Below are positions 7,922 through 16,165 of a stretch of DNA of 25,843 bases, piece by piece (positions within the stretch are counted from its first letter, which is position 1; the number at the start of each line of letters is the position of its first letter). The position numbers and the translations under genes were made by a program. This DNA is from JBFLVQ01 sp040758525 (GTDB lineage: Bacteria > Acidobacteriota > Blastocatellia > Chloracidobacteriales > JADJPF01), in contig JBFLVQ010000055.1 of the NCBI GenBank assembly GCA_040758525.1, positions 1 through 25,843 on the forward strand, in the 5' to 3' direction. Under the pieces are notes generated by a model, which searched no databases, had not been told where the DNA came from, and saw only the letters and a list, made by a program, of their open reading frames with translations.

Positions 7922-8221
7922 TCAACACAGCTGGATGTTAAATAAAGAAGCCATTTTACGGAATAACGCGTCCATAGAAGGGAAAAACTGAACATGAAAT
8001 AAAGATCTGAGACTTTGCCAGAGTTTAGCTTTAGTTTTTAAGCCAGCCCGAACCTGACGAAAGACAGAAGAACAACGTTGCTGAATTTGATCAACCGCAA
8101 AGGCTAAAAACATCAATAATGCCAAATTGGTTGCGAGATTTTTACAACCATGGCCATAGTTGTGTTCAAAGATCCTCTTCTGCTTTCTTTTTACAATTTT
8201 TAGACTCTTGGGGGGAGCGCG
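7922..8221 (-). pseudogene. Transposase C-terminal remnant
   Basis: About 100 codons that read like the C-terminal end of a DDE transposase of the group ending in an EHNFGHG-type motif. Here the sequence is RIFEHNYGHGCKNLATNLAL, then MFLAFAVDQIQQRCSSVF, then LWQSLRSLFHVQFF. The N-terminal and catalytic parts are absent: just upstream lies the stop codon of the ABC permease, and the frame has no start of its own apart from an ATG inside that gene. It is therefore a dead fragment rather than an active element. I could not identify terminal inverted repeats or a target-site duplication. The family name (ISNCY-like or IS4-related) is from memory of the motif and is uncertain. Confidence 0.7.
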
Positions 8222-8237
8222 GAGTGTTATGACTGGC

Positions 8238-9122
8238 CTAACTCTGACGTTGGCGGCTAGCAATGCCAAGCGCCATAAAGAATGTTAAAGTAGCAAAGCC
8301 GGCAGTTACTACTAGTGAGATAGCTAGACTTGGTAGATTGGCAGAGCCACTGGCAACACTATCGAGTGATTGCCAATAGAGCAATCGACGTAACGCCACT
8401 AAGCCGTAAGTAAGAGGATTTAACCGCATCAGGTAACCGATCCAAGAAGAAGCCCCAGAAATAGGGAAGACCGATCCTGAAAGTATCCACATAGGCAGCA
8501 AGAAGAGATTAATTAAAGCATGGAAGCCATGGGTAGAATCGAGCCGCCAAGCAATAAAAAATCCTACTCCCGTAAGGGCAAAGGCAATCAGAAAGAGTAC
8601 TCCACCAAGCGCCAGTAGCTGGAGCAATCCCAACGGAATACCTATTACCGGTGCCAGCAGAACAAAAATCATTGCCTGTAACGTCGCCAATGTAGCTCCT
8701 CCAAGCACTTTACCTAATACCAGACTAGCGCGTGGAGCAGGTGAAACCAGCACAGAGAGAAGAAAGCCTTCTCGACGATCTTCGATTACCGTCATCATAC
8801 AGAAGATCGAGGTGAAGAGCAGTATCATTGTTAACGTACCAGGAAAGAAGTATTCCAAATAACCGCTTTGTAATGATGCTCCGCCTATACGAAAAGAGTC
8901 TCCTAATCCTGAACCAAGTAACAACCAGAAGACCAGTGGTGAGCCTAACACTCCTGCAACACGGCTACGTTGTCGGTAAAAACGTACCAGTTCACGCCAC
9001 CATAAGGAACGCGCTGGTAACCACAAACCTGTGCTAATCTGCTTATCTATGGCAGTTAATGGTTGCTTGGTTACTGTTTCGGAAACCTGCTCAACGCTTT
9101 GTGGTAGCACGGAGCTCTTCAT
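8238..9122 (-). CDS. ABC-2 type transporter permease
   Basis: A 294-residue integral membrane subunit of an ABC exporter, with about six membrane segments from residue 60 on (SPLVFWLLLGSGLGD; GTLTMILLFTSIFCMMTVIE; ALTGVGFFIAW; NLFLLPMWILSGSVFPIS). The cytoplasmic loop DRREGFLLSVLVSPAPR and the NPLTYGLVALR end are typical of the DrrB/NodJ/YadH group. GGAGG favours a start at 9122, with a second ATG at 9125. The gene overlaps the ATPase gene by 32 bases, so the two products are made together. It is the last gene of the cox cluster. The substrate is not evident; position after ctaB suggests a role in oxidase maturation, but drug or lipid export is possible. Confidence 0.88.
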   Translation of the reverse strand: MKSSVLPQSVEQVSETVTKQPLTAIDKQISTGLWLPARSLWWRELVRFYRQRSRVAGVLGSPLVFWLLLGSGLGDSFRIGGASLQSGYLEYFFPGTLTMILLFTSIFCMMTVIEDRREGFLLSVLVSPAPRASLVLGKVLGGATLATLQAMIFVLLAPVIGIPLGLLQLLALGGVLFLIAFALTGVGFFIAWRLDSTHGFHALINLFLLPMWILSGSVFPISGASSWIGYLMRLNPLTYGLVALRRLLYWQSLDSVASGSANLPSLAISLVVTAGFATLTFFMALGIASRQRQS

Positions 9123-10056
9123 CATTAGCCTCCCAAAAACGATGTCCAGTCCGCTGAATAAAAACATCCTCAAGAGTCGGTTTATTTACTGTTATAGCAT
9201 CAATCTGTCCAGGAAAGGCTTCTACCAATTCGGTAATAAATTCATGTCCACGTGCACGCTCGATTCTTACACTATTATCCAATACAACTGCATCAATATG
9301 GAAATGTGCTTGGATAGCATCACGTAATTTCTCTGGCTCGCTTGTTTGTGCAGTAATAATATCACCGCCAATCTGAGCTTTTAATCTACTAGGAGAATCG
9401 ATTACCACCATCTTACCCTGATCTAGGATGGCTAACTGATCACACCTTTCTGCTTCTTCCATAAAATGTGTAGTAAGTAGAATGGTCACTTGCTCACGCT
9501 CTCTGAGCGCCAGCAAGTAATTCCAGAAATCACGCCGTGCACCTGGATCAAGCCCAGTAGTAGGCTCATCTAGTAATAATAACTCTGGGCGATGTAGAAA
9601 GGCTTTAGCCAACTCAACACGTTGGCGTAATCCTCCAGAGAGTTTTTCTACCAAATCCTTGGCTCGCTCGCTCAATCCCATCTGTGCTAGCATCTCGTCA
9701 ATACGTCTATTTAACCGCTCTCCTAATAGTCCATAAAGATGACCCTGATGCCGCAGATTCTCTAACACACTAAGTTTAATATCTAGACTCTGAGATTGAA
9801 AGACAACTCCTATACGTTGTCTTACCAGGCGTGGTGCCGTAGTAAGATCAATACCAAAAACTTTTACACTCCCTGCTGTAGGTGTAAGCAGTGTCGAGAG
9901 TATACGAAAGACAGTGGTTTTGCCGCCTCCATTTGGCCCTAACAGGCCAAAGATCTCCCCCGCTTCTACCTTAAAGGTCAATCCTGCCAACGCCACACGA
10001 TTGCCGTAGTTATGTTTAAGATTTTCTACTTCTATATCAGTGATACTTTTGGGCAT
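9091..10056 (-). CDS. ABC transporter ATP-binding protein (DrrA/NatA-like)
   Basis: A 321-residue ATPase that powers the overlapping ABC-2 permease. All nucleotide-binding motifs are intact: Walker A GPNGGGKTT (40-48), Q-loop VFQSQSLD, signature LSGGLRQRVELAKAF, Walker B LLLLDEPTTGLDPGA and the H-loop TTHFMEEAERC. A C-terminal domain of about 90 residues (from MVVIDSPSRLKAQIGG to VNKPTLEDVFIQRTG) is typical of DrrA/CcmA-like exporter ATPases. The gene starts 12 bases after the ctaB stop codon and its own Shine-Dalgarno sequence is poor, so translation is probably coupled. Similar ATPase/permease pairs next to cox genes occur in other bacteria. Confidence 0.92.
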   Translation of the reverse strand: MPKSITDIEVENLKHNYGNRVALAGLTFKVEAGEIFGLLGPNGGGKTTVFRILSTLLTPTAGSVKVFGIDLTTAPRLVRQRIGVVFQSQSLDIKLSVLENLRHQGHLYGLLGERLNRRIDEMLAQMGLSERAKDLVEKLSGGLRQRVELAKAFLHRPELLLLDEPTTGLDPGARRDFWNYLLALREREQVTILLTTHFMEEAERCDQLAILDQGKMVVIDSPSRLKAQIGGDIITAQTSEPEKLRDAIQAHFHIDAVVLDNSVRIERARGHEFITELVEAFPGQIDAITVNKPTLEDVFIQRTGHRFWEANDEELRATTKR

Positions 10057-10068
10057 TAAGAAAAATCT

Positions 10069-11034
10069 TTACTTCGCCAATTTATCTAACAACATAAGCA
10101 CAAAGAGCAAAGGTAGGTAGAGGACAGAAGCCTGTAACAGACGCTTAGCCTGTAAGCGCGAACGTACAACTGCGACTCGCACACTAAAATATAGATAGAC
10201 TAGACTGAGTATTAAAGCGCCAAAGAAATAGTTGACACCTGCCAGCCCAATCATACTGGGCAGCAGGCTCACTGGTAGCAACGCAAGCGCATATAGGACA
10301 ACTTGCTGTCCTGTCACTCTTCCTTCTGACTCTATAATCGGTAACATACAGATACCAGCACGAGCATAGTCTTCACGATACATCCAAGCGATTGCTAAAA
10401 AATGTGGAAACTGCCAGAGAAACATAATTAGAAAGAGAATACTAGCTTCAACCGTAATCTCACCACGTGCCGCAGTCCAACCGATCAATGGAGGCATTGC
10501 CCCAGGTAGTGCTCCAACTACTGTACTCAATGTTGATATACGTTTAAGTGGAGTATATAAGAAGAGGTAGCCGGCTAATGTAACAATGCCTAGAATAGCA
10601 CTAAGAGGATTAACCAGCAGAGCCAGATAGGCAATTCCACCCACGGCGGCAAGAATACCAAACAACAATGCTTTGGCTGGAGTAATACGGCCAGACGGCA
10701 GCGGTCGCCGTTCTGTACGTCGCATGACAGCATCGATCTCTCGCTCAAAGAATTGGTTTAAGGCGCCTAGACCTGCTGCCAATAATCCAATTCCTATACT
10801 CATATGTAACAGTTGCAGACGATCTACTGAACCCTCTGTTGCCAAACAGAATCCTGCGATCGAGATTAATAGAATAAGAATGAGAATACGAGGTTTGGTA
10901 AGTTCTAAGTAAGCAGCTAGCCAGGAGCTAGACTCAGTGCGTGCAGGTATTGAAGGGGTAGTAGCTAATAAAGCAACCTTGGGAATTACCATACTAGGTA
11001 ACTCTGTCTCTTGTTCTACACTATTCGGCAACAT
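10069..11034 (-). CDS. ctaB: Protoheme IX farnesyltransferase (heme O synthase)
   Basis: A membrane UbiA-family prenyltransferase that adds a farnesyl group to heme b, making heme O, the precursor of heme A for the oxidase encoded upstream. Family marks are LELTKPRILILILLISIAGF, the prenyl-diphosphate/Mg site NQFFEREIDAVMRRTERRPL, and YTPLKRISTLSTVVGALPGA with PPLIGW. About nine membrane segments follow. I start at the ATG at 11034 (321 residues); an in-frame TTG at 11061, two bases after the previous stop codon, would add nine residues. Neither start has a good Shine-Dalgarno sequence. Some 40 residues precede the conserved core. No ctaA (heme A synthase) is in the window, so that gene must lie elsewhere if heme A is made. 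Confidence 0.94.
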   Translation of the reverse strand: MLPNSVEQETELPSMVIPKVALLATTPSIPARTESSSWLAAYLELTKPRILILILLISIAGFCLATEGSVDRLQLLHMSIGIGLLAAGLGALNQFFEREIDAVMRRTERRPLPSGRITPAKALLFGILAAVGGIAYLALLVNPLSAILGIVTLAGYLFLYTPLKRISTLSTVVGALPGAMPPLIGWTAARGEITVEASILFLIMFLWQFPHFLAIAWMYREDYARAGICMLPIIESEGRVTGQQVVLYALALLPVSLLPSMIGLAGVNYFFGALILSLVYLYFSVRVAVVRSRLQAKRLLQASVLYLPLLFVLMLLDKLAK

Positions 11035-11063
11035 ACAACCAGTTTCCCAACTTTTTCCCAACT

Positions 11064-11306
11064 TTACGCATGGCGATTACGATAGGCCACTACTATGATG
11101 GTAGTGAATAATGCCATTACAGGAATCAGTAAGATCAATACACCATCATTAAATTTAGCTGCTAATTCAGCGCTATTTGATGCGCCTGCGATCGAGTTTT
11201 TGCACATAGGACAGCCCTGTGCCCAAACCAGATTCTCTGCAGTAAGCAAAAACAGACTTAGTAAGCTTATCAACGATAACCATTTCATCCAAAGTCTAGT
11301 CTGCAT
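11064..11306 (-). CDS. Small membrane protein with CPMC motif
   Basis: An 80-residue protein: a signal peptide or first membrane segment (about 8-28, LSLISLLSLFLLTAENLVWA), then QGCPMCKNSI just outside the membrane, a short linker and a second membrane segment (about 53-75, GVLILLIPVMALFTTIIVVA) ending in a basic RNRHA tail. The CxxC pair with a Met inside (Cys-Pro-Met-Cys) could bind copper or heme, or act as a thiol redox pair. Small CPMC proteins of this kind are known to me next to cox genes in Acidobacteriota but have no assigned role. It lies between oxidase subunit IV and ctaB, suggesting an assembly part. AGGAAG 10 bases upstream supports the start. Confidence 0.75.
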   Translation of the reverse strand: MQTRLWMKWLSLISLLSLFLLTAENLVWAQGCPMCKNSIAGASNSAELAAKFNDGVLILLIPVMALFTTIIVVAYRNRHA

Positions 11307-11333
11307 AATTCTTCTTCCTACTGGTTGACTAGA

Positions 11334-11909
11334 TTATTTCTCGGTTGCTTTCTCAGCTTTTGGTTTGCTGGGACTGTAGGTTCTCAATTTTCCCGAACGA
11401 TAACTATCTGGGAAGAAGATCGCAAATAGCATTAGCAACACGATTGTGATCGGCAACAAGGTGCGTCGTAGACTCTTACGTTCAAACTTTAAGTGCATGA
11501 AATAGTACATAATCAATGCCGACTTAATGCCAGACAACGAGATCAGTATCATCAACATTGTGCCAGTATTCAGTTGCGGGAAGATCAGTCCGATCTCAAT
11601 AACGGTAAGAGTGAGTAACCCACCCCAAACCATATAATAGACCTTATGATTTTGTGCGGGTCCGGCCTCACCTTGAGTTGCGCTTACCGATGCCATCAAC
11701 TCTTTGAGCACACCACCACCCAAAGTGAGTACTGGATTGAGCGCGAAGATCGCTGCCAGGGTCAATCCAACCACGCTAACAAAGAGAGTATCAATACTAA
11801 TTCCACCTGTGATTGGTGACATCACCGCAATTACCAATGATGCTAGTGAAAGCAACAAGCAGATACCATTTAAGATCAGACCCTCTTTTTGTGGACCTTT
11901 ATTGGCCAT
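11334..11909 (-). CDS. Cytochrome c oxidase subunit IV family protein
   Basis: A 191-residue membrane protein. The C-terminal part (about 95-175) is the bacterial subunit IV (COX4_pro) domain: HKVYYMVWGGLLTLTVIEIG, then LISLSGIKSALIMYYFMHLKF, then a third segment (LPITIVLLMLFAIFF). An extra pair of membrane segments (about 10-65) precedes it, so the protein has about five rather than the usual three. Its role is structural support of the oxidase core. The start at 11909 is fixed by GGAGG 4 bases upstream; the longer frame from 11942 would run into the subunit III gene and lacks a ribosome site. The gene follows the second subunit III gene by 19 bases. Confidence 0.87.
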   Translation of the reverse strand: MANKGPQKEGLILNGICLLLSLASLVIAVMSPITGGISIDTLFVSVVGLTLAAIFALNPVLTLGGGVLKELMASVSATQGEAGPAQNHKVYYMVWGGLLTLTVIEIGLIFPQLNTGTMLMILISLSGIKSALIMYYFMHLKFERKSLRRTLLPITIVLLMLFAIFFPDSYRSGKLRTYSPSKPKAEKATEK

Positions 11910-11928
11910 TGTTCCTCCTTCACGCCGA

Positions 11929-12564
11929 TTAATGTTTTGCACTCAGATTCACTGAGAGTAGATAGATCATAGGGAAGACAAACATCCAGACCAGATCTAC
12001 AAAGTGCCAGTAAAGTCCTACAATCTCAACATCATCATGTGTTGCTCTCTTTCTTACTACATTGGAGGCAACCACGCCTAAATAGATCACACCACTGATT
12101 ACGTGCATCATGTGTAGTCCAGTAATACCGAAGAAGGTTGCCCCAAAGAGTGGTACACCCCATTCATTCTTAAAGAGCTTGACATGCTCGTGCATGATCA
12201 GTCCACGCCATTCTATGCTGTGTAACACGACAAAGGCGAGACCACCCAACATTGTTGCCATTATCCAAAGTACCGTCCAGAGTGTATCCTTACGTTCTGC
12301 CGCCTGTACAGCCATCACCATAGTCAAACTGCTAGAGAGCAGAAAGAATGTCATGATACTAGCAAACCCGATACTACCAGCATTAAAAGGGGTCGGCCAG
12401 TTCGGTGTAGAGAACCGTACATAGCTATATGCAATTAGCAACGCGGCAAAAGTAAATGTGTCAGAAATGATGAAGAGCCACATCCCTAGTTTCTTTGAGC
12501 TGATCGCGTAAGGGAATGCACCGCCACTCCATCCTGCTAGTATTCCTTCATTTGCATGAGCCAT
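11929..12564 (-). CDS. coxC: Cytochrome c oxidase subunit III (second copy)
   Basis: A 211-residue membrane protein of the heme-copper oxidase subunit III family with about five membrane segments. Typical marks are KKLGMWLFIISDTFTFAALL near the N-terminus, LHSIEWRGL, FFGITGLHMMHVISGVIYL and the terminal VGLYWHFVDLVWMFVFPMIY. The acidic residue of helix III and the HxxHV pattern are retained. GGAGG 5 bases before the ATG at 12564 sets the start. It is only two bases from the stop of the first subunit III gene. The two copies are clearly diverged, so this looks like an old split of roles rather than a recent duplication. Confidence 0.9.
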   Translation of the reverse strand: MAHANEGILAGWSGGAFPYAISSKKLGMWLFIISDTFTFAALLIAYSYVRFSTPNWPTPFNAGSIGFASIMTFFLLSSSLTMVMAVQAAERKDTLWTVLWIMATMLGGLAFVVLHSIEWRGLIMHEHVKLFKNEWGVPLFGATFFGITGLHMMHVISGVIYLGVVASNVVRKRATHDDVEIVGLYWHFVDLVWMFVFPMIYLLSVNLSAKH

Positions 12565-12566
12565 CC

Positions 12567-13232
12567 CTACCTCCAAACAAAGAGCAGTAAGAAGAGATAA
12601 ATCCAGAGCAGATCCATAAAGTGCCAATATAGCGAAGTGACATCAACTGCCACTTGCCGCCCTGGAGCAAAACGATTACGCCAAGCGCCTATAACAACAT
12701 AAGACATTGCTATCAACCCACCTAGTAAGTGCAATCCATGCACAATGGTGAGCAGGTAGAAGAAAGAGCTATGTGGATTGGTGCTTAGATAAATACCTTT
12801 AGCCATCAATTGCTGGCAGGCTAACACTTGTCCAATAAGAAATCCTACTCCCAGCAATGCAGTTGCTGCTAGCCATTGCTTAAAGACGCTCCCTTTTCCT
12901 TGCTTCAACGCTCTACGTGCCAGTTCCAGCGTAAGACTGCTGATAATCAGCGCAACTGTGCTTGCCAATAATGCTGAAGGCACTCCGAGGGCTTGCCAAT
13001 CTGGGGCAAATCCCTGACGAATGATGTAAGCACTGCTGAAGCCCATAAACATCATTGTGATCGAAGCCATCAAGAACCATATGGCAAGGTGATACTTCTT
13101 ATCATTATCTGATGTAGATGGACGCCGGTCTCCATTGTTGCCACCACCATTATTGTGGAAACCATTACCACCATCGCCAGGCAGCAAAGGTGTTTGGACA
13201 ACTGGTTCTGGAGTCGTAAATGTAGTTGCCAT
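12567..13232 (-). CDS. coxC: Cytochrome c oxidase subunit III (first copy)
   Basis: A 221-residue subunit III family membrane protein. The first 45 residues are a Gly/Asn/Pro-rich cytoplasmic tail (GNGFHNNGGGNNGDRRPSTS). The core has about five membrane segments: HLAIWFLMASITMMFMGFSS, then FFYLLTIVHGLHLLGGLIAM and a closing VTSLYWHFMDLLWIYLFLLLF. The WHFMDLLWI end matches the WHFVDLVWM end of the neighbouring copy, showing common origin. Two subunit III proteins side by side are known in several oxidase operons of Acidobacteriota and related groups. AAGGA directly before the ATG serves as ribosome site. The gene starts 11 bases after coxA. Confidence 0.88.
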   Translation of the reverse strand: MATTFTTPEPVVQTPLLPGDGGNGFHNNGGGNNGDRRPSTSDNDKKYHLAIWFLMASITMMFMGFSSAYIIRQGFAPDWQALGVPSALLASTVALIISSLTLELARRALKQGKGSVFKQWLAATALLGVGFLIGQVLACQQLMAKGIYLSTNPHSSFFYLLTIVHGLHLLGGLIAMSYVVIGAWRNRFAPGRQVAVDVTSLYWHFMDLLWIYLFLLLFVWR

Positions 13233-13243
13233 TCCTTAATTCC

Positions 13244-15055
13244 TTAATGTTTCTCTTTACCATCAGACCCCGCTAAGGGCGGATCGGTCTGCATTGTGTA
13301 ATCTTCTGGAGCGCCTGGAACACTAAACTCATATGGACCATGATTTACTACTGGTAGTTTACCAGCAAAATTATCAAATGGTGGCGGAGATGAAACCGTC
13401 CACTCAAGTGAGGTTGCTTTCCAAGGATTAGCACCTGCTTTCGGTCCCTTAAACAGACTCCAGAAGAGGTTGATAAGAAAGATAACTTGCGCTCCCATAG
13501 TAATGAAAGCCGCTACTGAGATCACTTTATGAACTGGTATACTGGATGCCAAATAAGTAAACTCTGTCATTTGGGCATAGCGTCTAGGATTGGCTATCAT
13601 ACCTAGGAAGTGCATAGGCAGAAAGATCGCATAAACACCTATAAAAGTGATAAAGAAGTGAAGCTTACCCAAAGATTCATTCATCATACGACCAAACATC
13701 TTGGGAAACCAGAAATAGCTGCCTGTGAAGATACCAAAGATCGCCGCCACACCCATAATCAAGTGGAAGTGGCCAACTACGAAGTAGGTATCATGCAGGT
13801 ATAGATCTACCGATGTCTGTCCTAGAAATAGTCCCCCTAGTCCACCAGTAATAAAGAGTGAAACAAATCCGATCGAGAAGAGCATAGGTGTAGTAAACTG
13901 TATTCGCCCACCCCATAGTGTACCTAGCCAGTTAAATGTTTTAATCGCTGATGGTACTCCAATGGTGAGAGTAAGCAGTGAGAAAGCCATACCAGTGTAA
14001 GGGCTCATACCACTGATAAACATATGATGTCCCCAAACGAAAAATCCTAGTAGACCGATCGCTACCATAGCAAAGACCATTGCGCGATAACCAAACACTG
14101 GCTTACGTGAGAAGGTCGAGAGCACATGCGAAGTAACACCCATACCAGGTAGAATCGCGATATAGACCTCTGGGTGACCAAAGAACCAGAAGAGATGTTG
14201 CCATAGTAATGGTGAACCACCATTGTATTTGGTAAGAACCTTATCGCTTACTACCAAGCCTGCCGGGATAAAGAAACTTGTACCGCCTAAACGATCTAGT
14301 AGTAGCAACACACCAGCAGCAAGCAGTACCGGAAAGGAGAGTAGGGAAAGAATTGCCGTAGTAAACCAGGTCCAACAGGTAAGCGGCAATCGCATTAGAC
14401 TCATACCTTTGGTACGCAGATTAAGCAAAGTAACAATAAAATTGAGTGCTCCCATTAAAGATGCGGCACAAAATAGCGCAATACTTAACACCCAAAGCGG
14501 CAACCCCATACCTACTGGAGCATCCCCTACCACGCTGAGAGGAGGATAACCGGTCCATCCAGAAACCGGCGCGCCGCCCTCCACGAAAAAGGCTGCTACC
14601 ATAACTATCAATGCAACAAAGGTGGTCCAAAAAGACATGGCATTAAGTACCGGGAAGGCCATATCAAGAGCGCCTACCTGTATTGGCAAGATGTAATTAC
14701 CAAAGCCACCTTGCGGTGCCGTAGTCAGCACGAAAAACACCATTATCGTGCCATGCATGGTCATTAGTGCAAGATAGAACTCTGGCGTCATTGTGCCACC
14801 CTTGAGGCCAACCGGCATCAGGGAGACCAGGAAAGAGGGCCATTCCGCAGTTGGCCAAGCCAATCGCACACGCATCATAAACGACAGGAACATTCCCAGA
14901 AAGACCGAGAAGAGCGCAAGGAAATAGTACTGAATACCTATCACCTTGTGATCAAGACTGAAGATATATCTGCGAATAAATCCTGTGGGCGCCTCATGTA
15001 CATGAACATGAGCGCCTGCCTCTACCTCGCTATGAACGATACCTGTTTCTGCCAC
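13244..15055 (-). CDS. coxA: Cytochrome c oxidase subunit I (aa3-type, A1)
   Basis: The 603-residue catalytic subunit that reduces oxygen to water and pumps protons, with 12 or more membrane segments. Ligands seen: His101 and His431 (low-spin heme a), His429 (heme a3, in VVGHFHLIMG), and His294, His343, His344 (CuB). Tyr298 in GHPEVY is the cross-linked tyrosine. The D-channel is complete (Asp131, Asn138, Glu296), as is the K-channel (Thr362/Thr364, Lys372), giving the A1 class. The canonical second Asn of the D-channel pair is Ala139. The N-terminus carries a small His cluster (AHVHVHEAP, 15-23). Translation starts at GTG 15055, preceded by GGAGAG. It lies between coxB and the coxC pair, the usual order. 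Confidence 0.97.
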   Translation of the reverse strand: MAETGIVHSEVEAGAHVHVHEAPTGFIRRYIFSLDHKVIGIQYYFLALFSVFLGMFLSFMMRVRLAWPTAEWPSFLVSLMPVGLKGGTMTPEFYLALMTMHGTIMVFFVLTTAPQGGFGNYILPIQVGALDMAFPVLNAMSFWTTFVALIVMVAAFFVEGGAPVSGWTGYPPLSVVGDAPVGMGLPLWVLSIALFCAASLMGALNFIVTLLNLRTKGMSLMRLPLTCWTWFTTAILSLLSFPVLLAAGVLLLLDRLGGTSFFIPAGLVVSDKVLTKYNGGSPLLWQHLFWFFGHPEVYIAILPGMGVTSHVLSTFSRKPVFGYRAMVFAMVAIGLLGFFVWGHHMFISGMSPYTGMAFSLLTLTIGVPSAIKTFNWLGTLWGGRIQFTTPMLFSIGFVSLFITGGLGGLFLGQTSVDLYLHDTYFVVGHFHLIMGVAAIFGIFTGSYFWFPKMFGRMMNESLGKLHFFITFIGVYAIFLPMHFLGMIANPRRYAQMTEFTYLASSIPVHKVISVAAFITMGAQVIFLINLFWSLFKGPKAGANPWKATSLEWTVSSPPPFDNFAGKLPVVNHGPYEFSVPGAPEDYTMQTDPPLAGSDGKEKH

Positions 15056-15136
15056 AGCTTATCTCTCCCTCTAAAATATCTTTCCTCAGAAAGGAAAAGG
15101 ATTCGGTTAACTTACCCTTGGGATACGGCACCATCA

Positions 15137-15922
15137 TTACTGGCCCGATAGCTTCTCTAACCATTTCTGGTAGTCCTGATACTCCTTAACTTCAAACACC
15201 GCTCTCATCTTGTAATGGCCAAGTCCACATAATTCAGAACAAGCAATCTCATACTCACCTACTTTATTGGCAATAAAATGCACATTGATCTTCATTCCTG
15301 GCACAGTATCCTGCTTGAAGCGTAGTTGCGGGACAAAGAAGTTATGGGTTACATCTTTGGAACGCAAAATAAGTTTCACAGGGCGATTTACTGGGACAAC
15401 CATTCTACCACCATTTTGAATATCATCTTTGCCTGCCGGGTCGTTAGGATCGATTCCTACCAAGTTATCTGGATCTTTAATCAATTCTGGTTTGGTCTCA
15501 CCAAATTTTCCATCTGGTCCAGGATAACGAAAGCTCCAGGCAAACTGCTGTCCTGTTACCTCTATCTGGATCGCATCGGCAGGCGCATCATTGATATGTA
15601 GATTGTACCAAGTACGTTGACCAAGAAAGGCCGTGATAATGAAGACAACTGCAGTAAGAGCTGTGAAGCCAACCTCTACTTTAGTGTTACCATGTGAGTA
15701 GAGCGCTTTAGTACCACCTTTGCCATATTTGAATATGTACCAACCAAGCGCCAGGTGGGAGCCGACAAAAGCAATACCAACCACAATTAAGGTGCGATAG
15801 AACTGCGTATCGATCCCAATATATTGAGAGATCAATTGGGGAAAGTCCCATCTACTAAGAGAAAATAGTACTACTATTACAATCGTCGTGATCCAGATGA
15901 GGAACGCCATCAACGCAGCCAT
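15137..15922 (-). CDS. coxB: Cytochrome c oxidase subunit II
   Basis: The 261-residue subunit that accepts electrons at the binuclear CuA centre and passes them to CoxA. There are three membrane segments (about 5-22, 43-63, 83-102), one more than usual, then a periplasmic cupredoxin domain. CuA ligands are complete: His193 (DVTHNFF), Cys228, Glu230, Cys232, His236 and Met239 (CSELCGLGHYKM). The aromatic electron-entry patch is present as GQQFAWSFRYPG. No cytochrome c domain is fused, so an outside donor is needed: the octaheme protein or the cupredoxin encoded just upstream. AAGGAG 7 bases before the ATG supports the start. It follows the 64-residue CoxB-like peptide gene by 37 bases. Confidence 0.96.
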   Translation of the reverse strand: MAALMAFLIWITTIVIVVLFSLSRWDFPQLISQYIGIDTQFYRTLIVVGIAFVGSHLALGWYIFKYGKGGTKALYSHGNTKVEVGFTALTAVVFIITAFLGQRTWYNLHINDAPADAIQIEVTGQQFAWSFRYPGPDGKFGETKPELIKDPDNLVGIDPNDPAGKDDIQNGGRMVVPVNRPVKLILRSKDVTHNFFVPQLRFKQDTVPGMKINVHFIANKVGEYEIACSELCGLGHYKMRAVFEVKEYQDYQKWLEKLSGQ

Positions 15923-15959
15923 TACGTATCTCCTTAACGAACATTTAAAGCTTGCTTAG

Positions 15960-16154
15960 TCATATGAGCAGTATTAGTGCCAGCAGGATAGCTGCTGGAA
16001 TCGCAGTCCAGATCCCTTCCCAGGTCTTATTGCTGAATTCCACCTTTTCGCGGTCTTGGTAGCGGGAACGGAAACCTGAATAATAACGTGCAACCTGTAC
16101 TACCACGAAAGCGGCAATGGTAAAGTAAAGAACTATGTAGAAAAGCAGTTCCAT
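15960..16154 (-). CDS. 64-residue membrane peptide resembling a CoxB helix
   Basis: A 64-residue protein with two membrane segments: about 2-22 (LLFYIVLYFTIAAFVVVQVA) and about 45-64 (WEGIWTAIPAAILLALILLI), joined by a basic loop (YYSGFRSRYQDREK). The second segment copies the signature of the second CoxB helix, usually E-x-IWTxIPxxIL, yet the neighbouring full CoxB has a different sequence there. It may be an accessory subunit or a detached piece of an older CoxB. No Shine-Dalgarno sequence precedes the ATG; instead a 9-bp-stem hairpin ends 11 bases upstream. The location, first in the cox half of the cluster, supports a role in the oxidase. Confidence 0.65.
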   Translation of the reverse strand: MELLFYIVLYFTIAAFVVVQVARYYSGFRSRYQDREKVEFSNKTWEGIWTAIPAAILLALILLI

Positions 16155-16165
16155 AAATTGATGGT

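Noticed and set aside
9122..11034. Similar N-termini of the permease (VLPQSVEQVSE) and CtaB (MLPNSVEQETE)
   Set aside because: The codons differ and the likeness covers only about ten residues of non-conserved tail, so chance is the simplest explanation.
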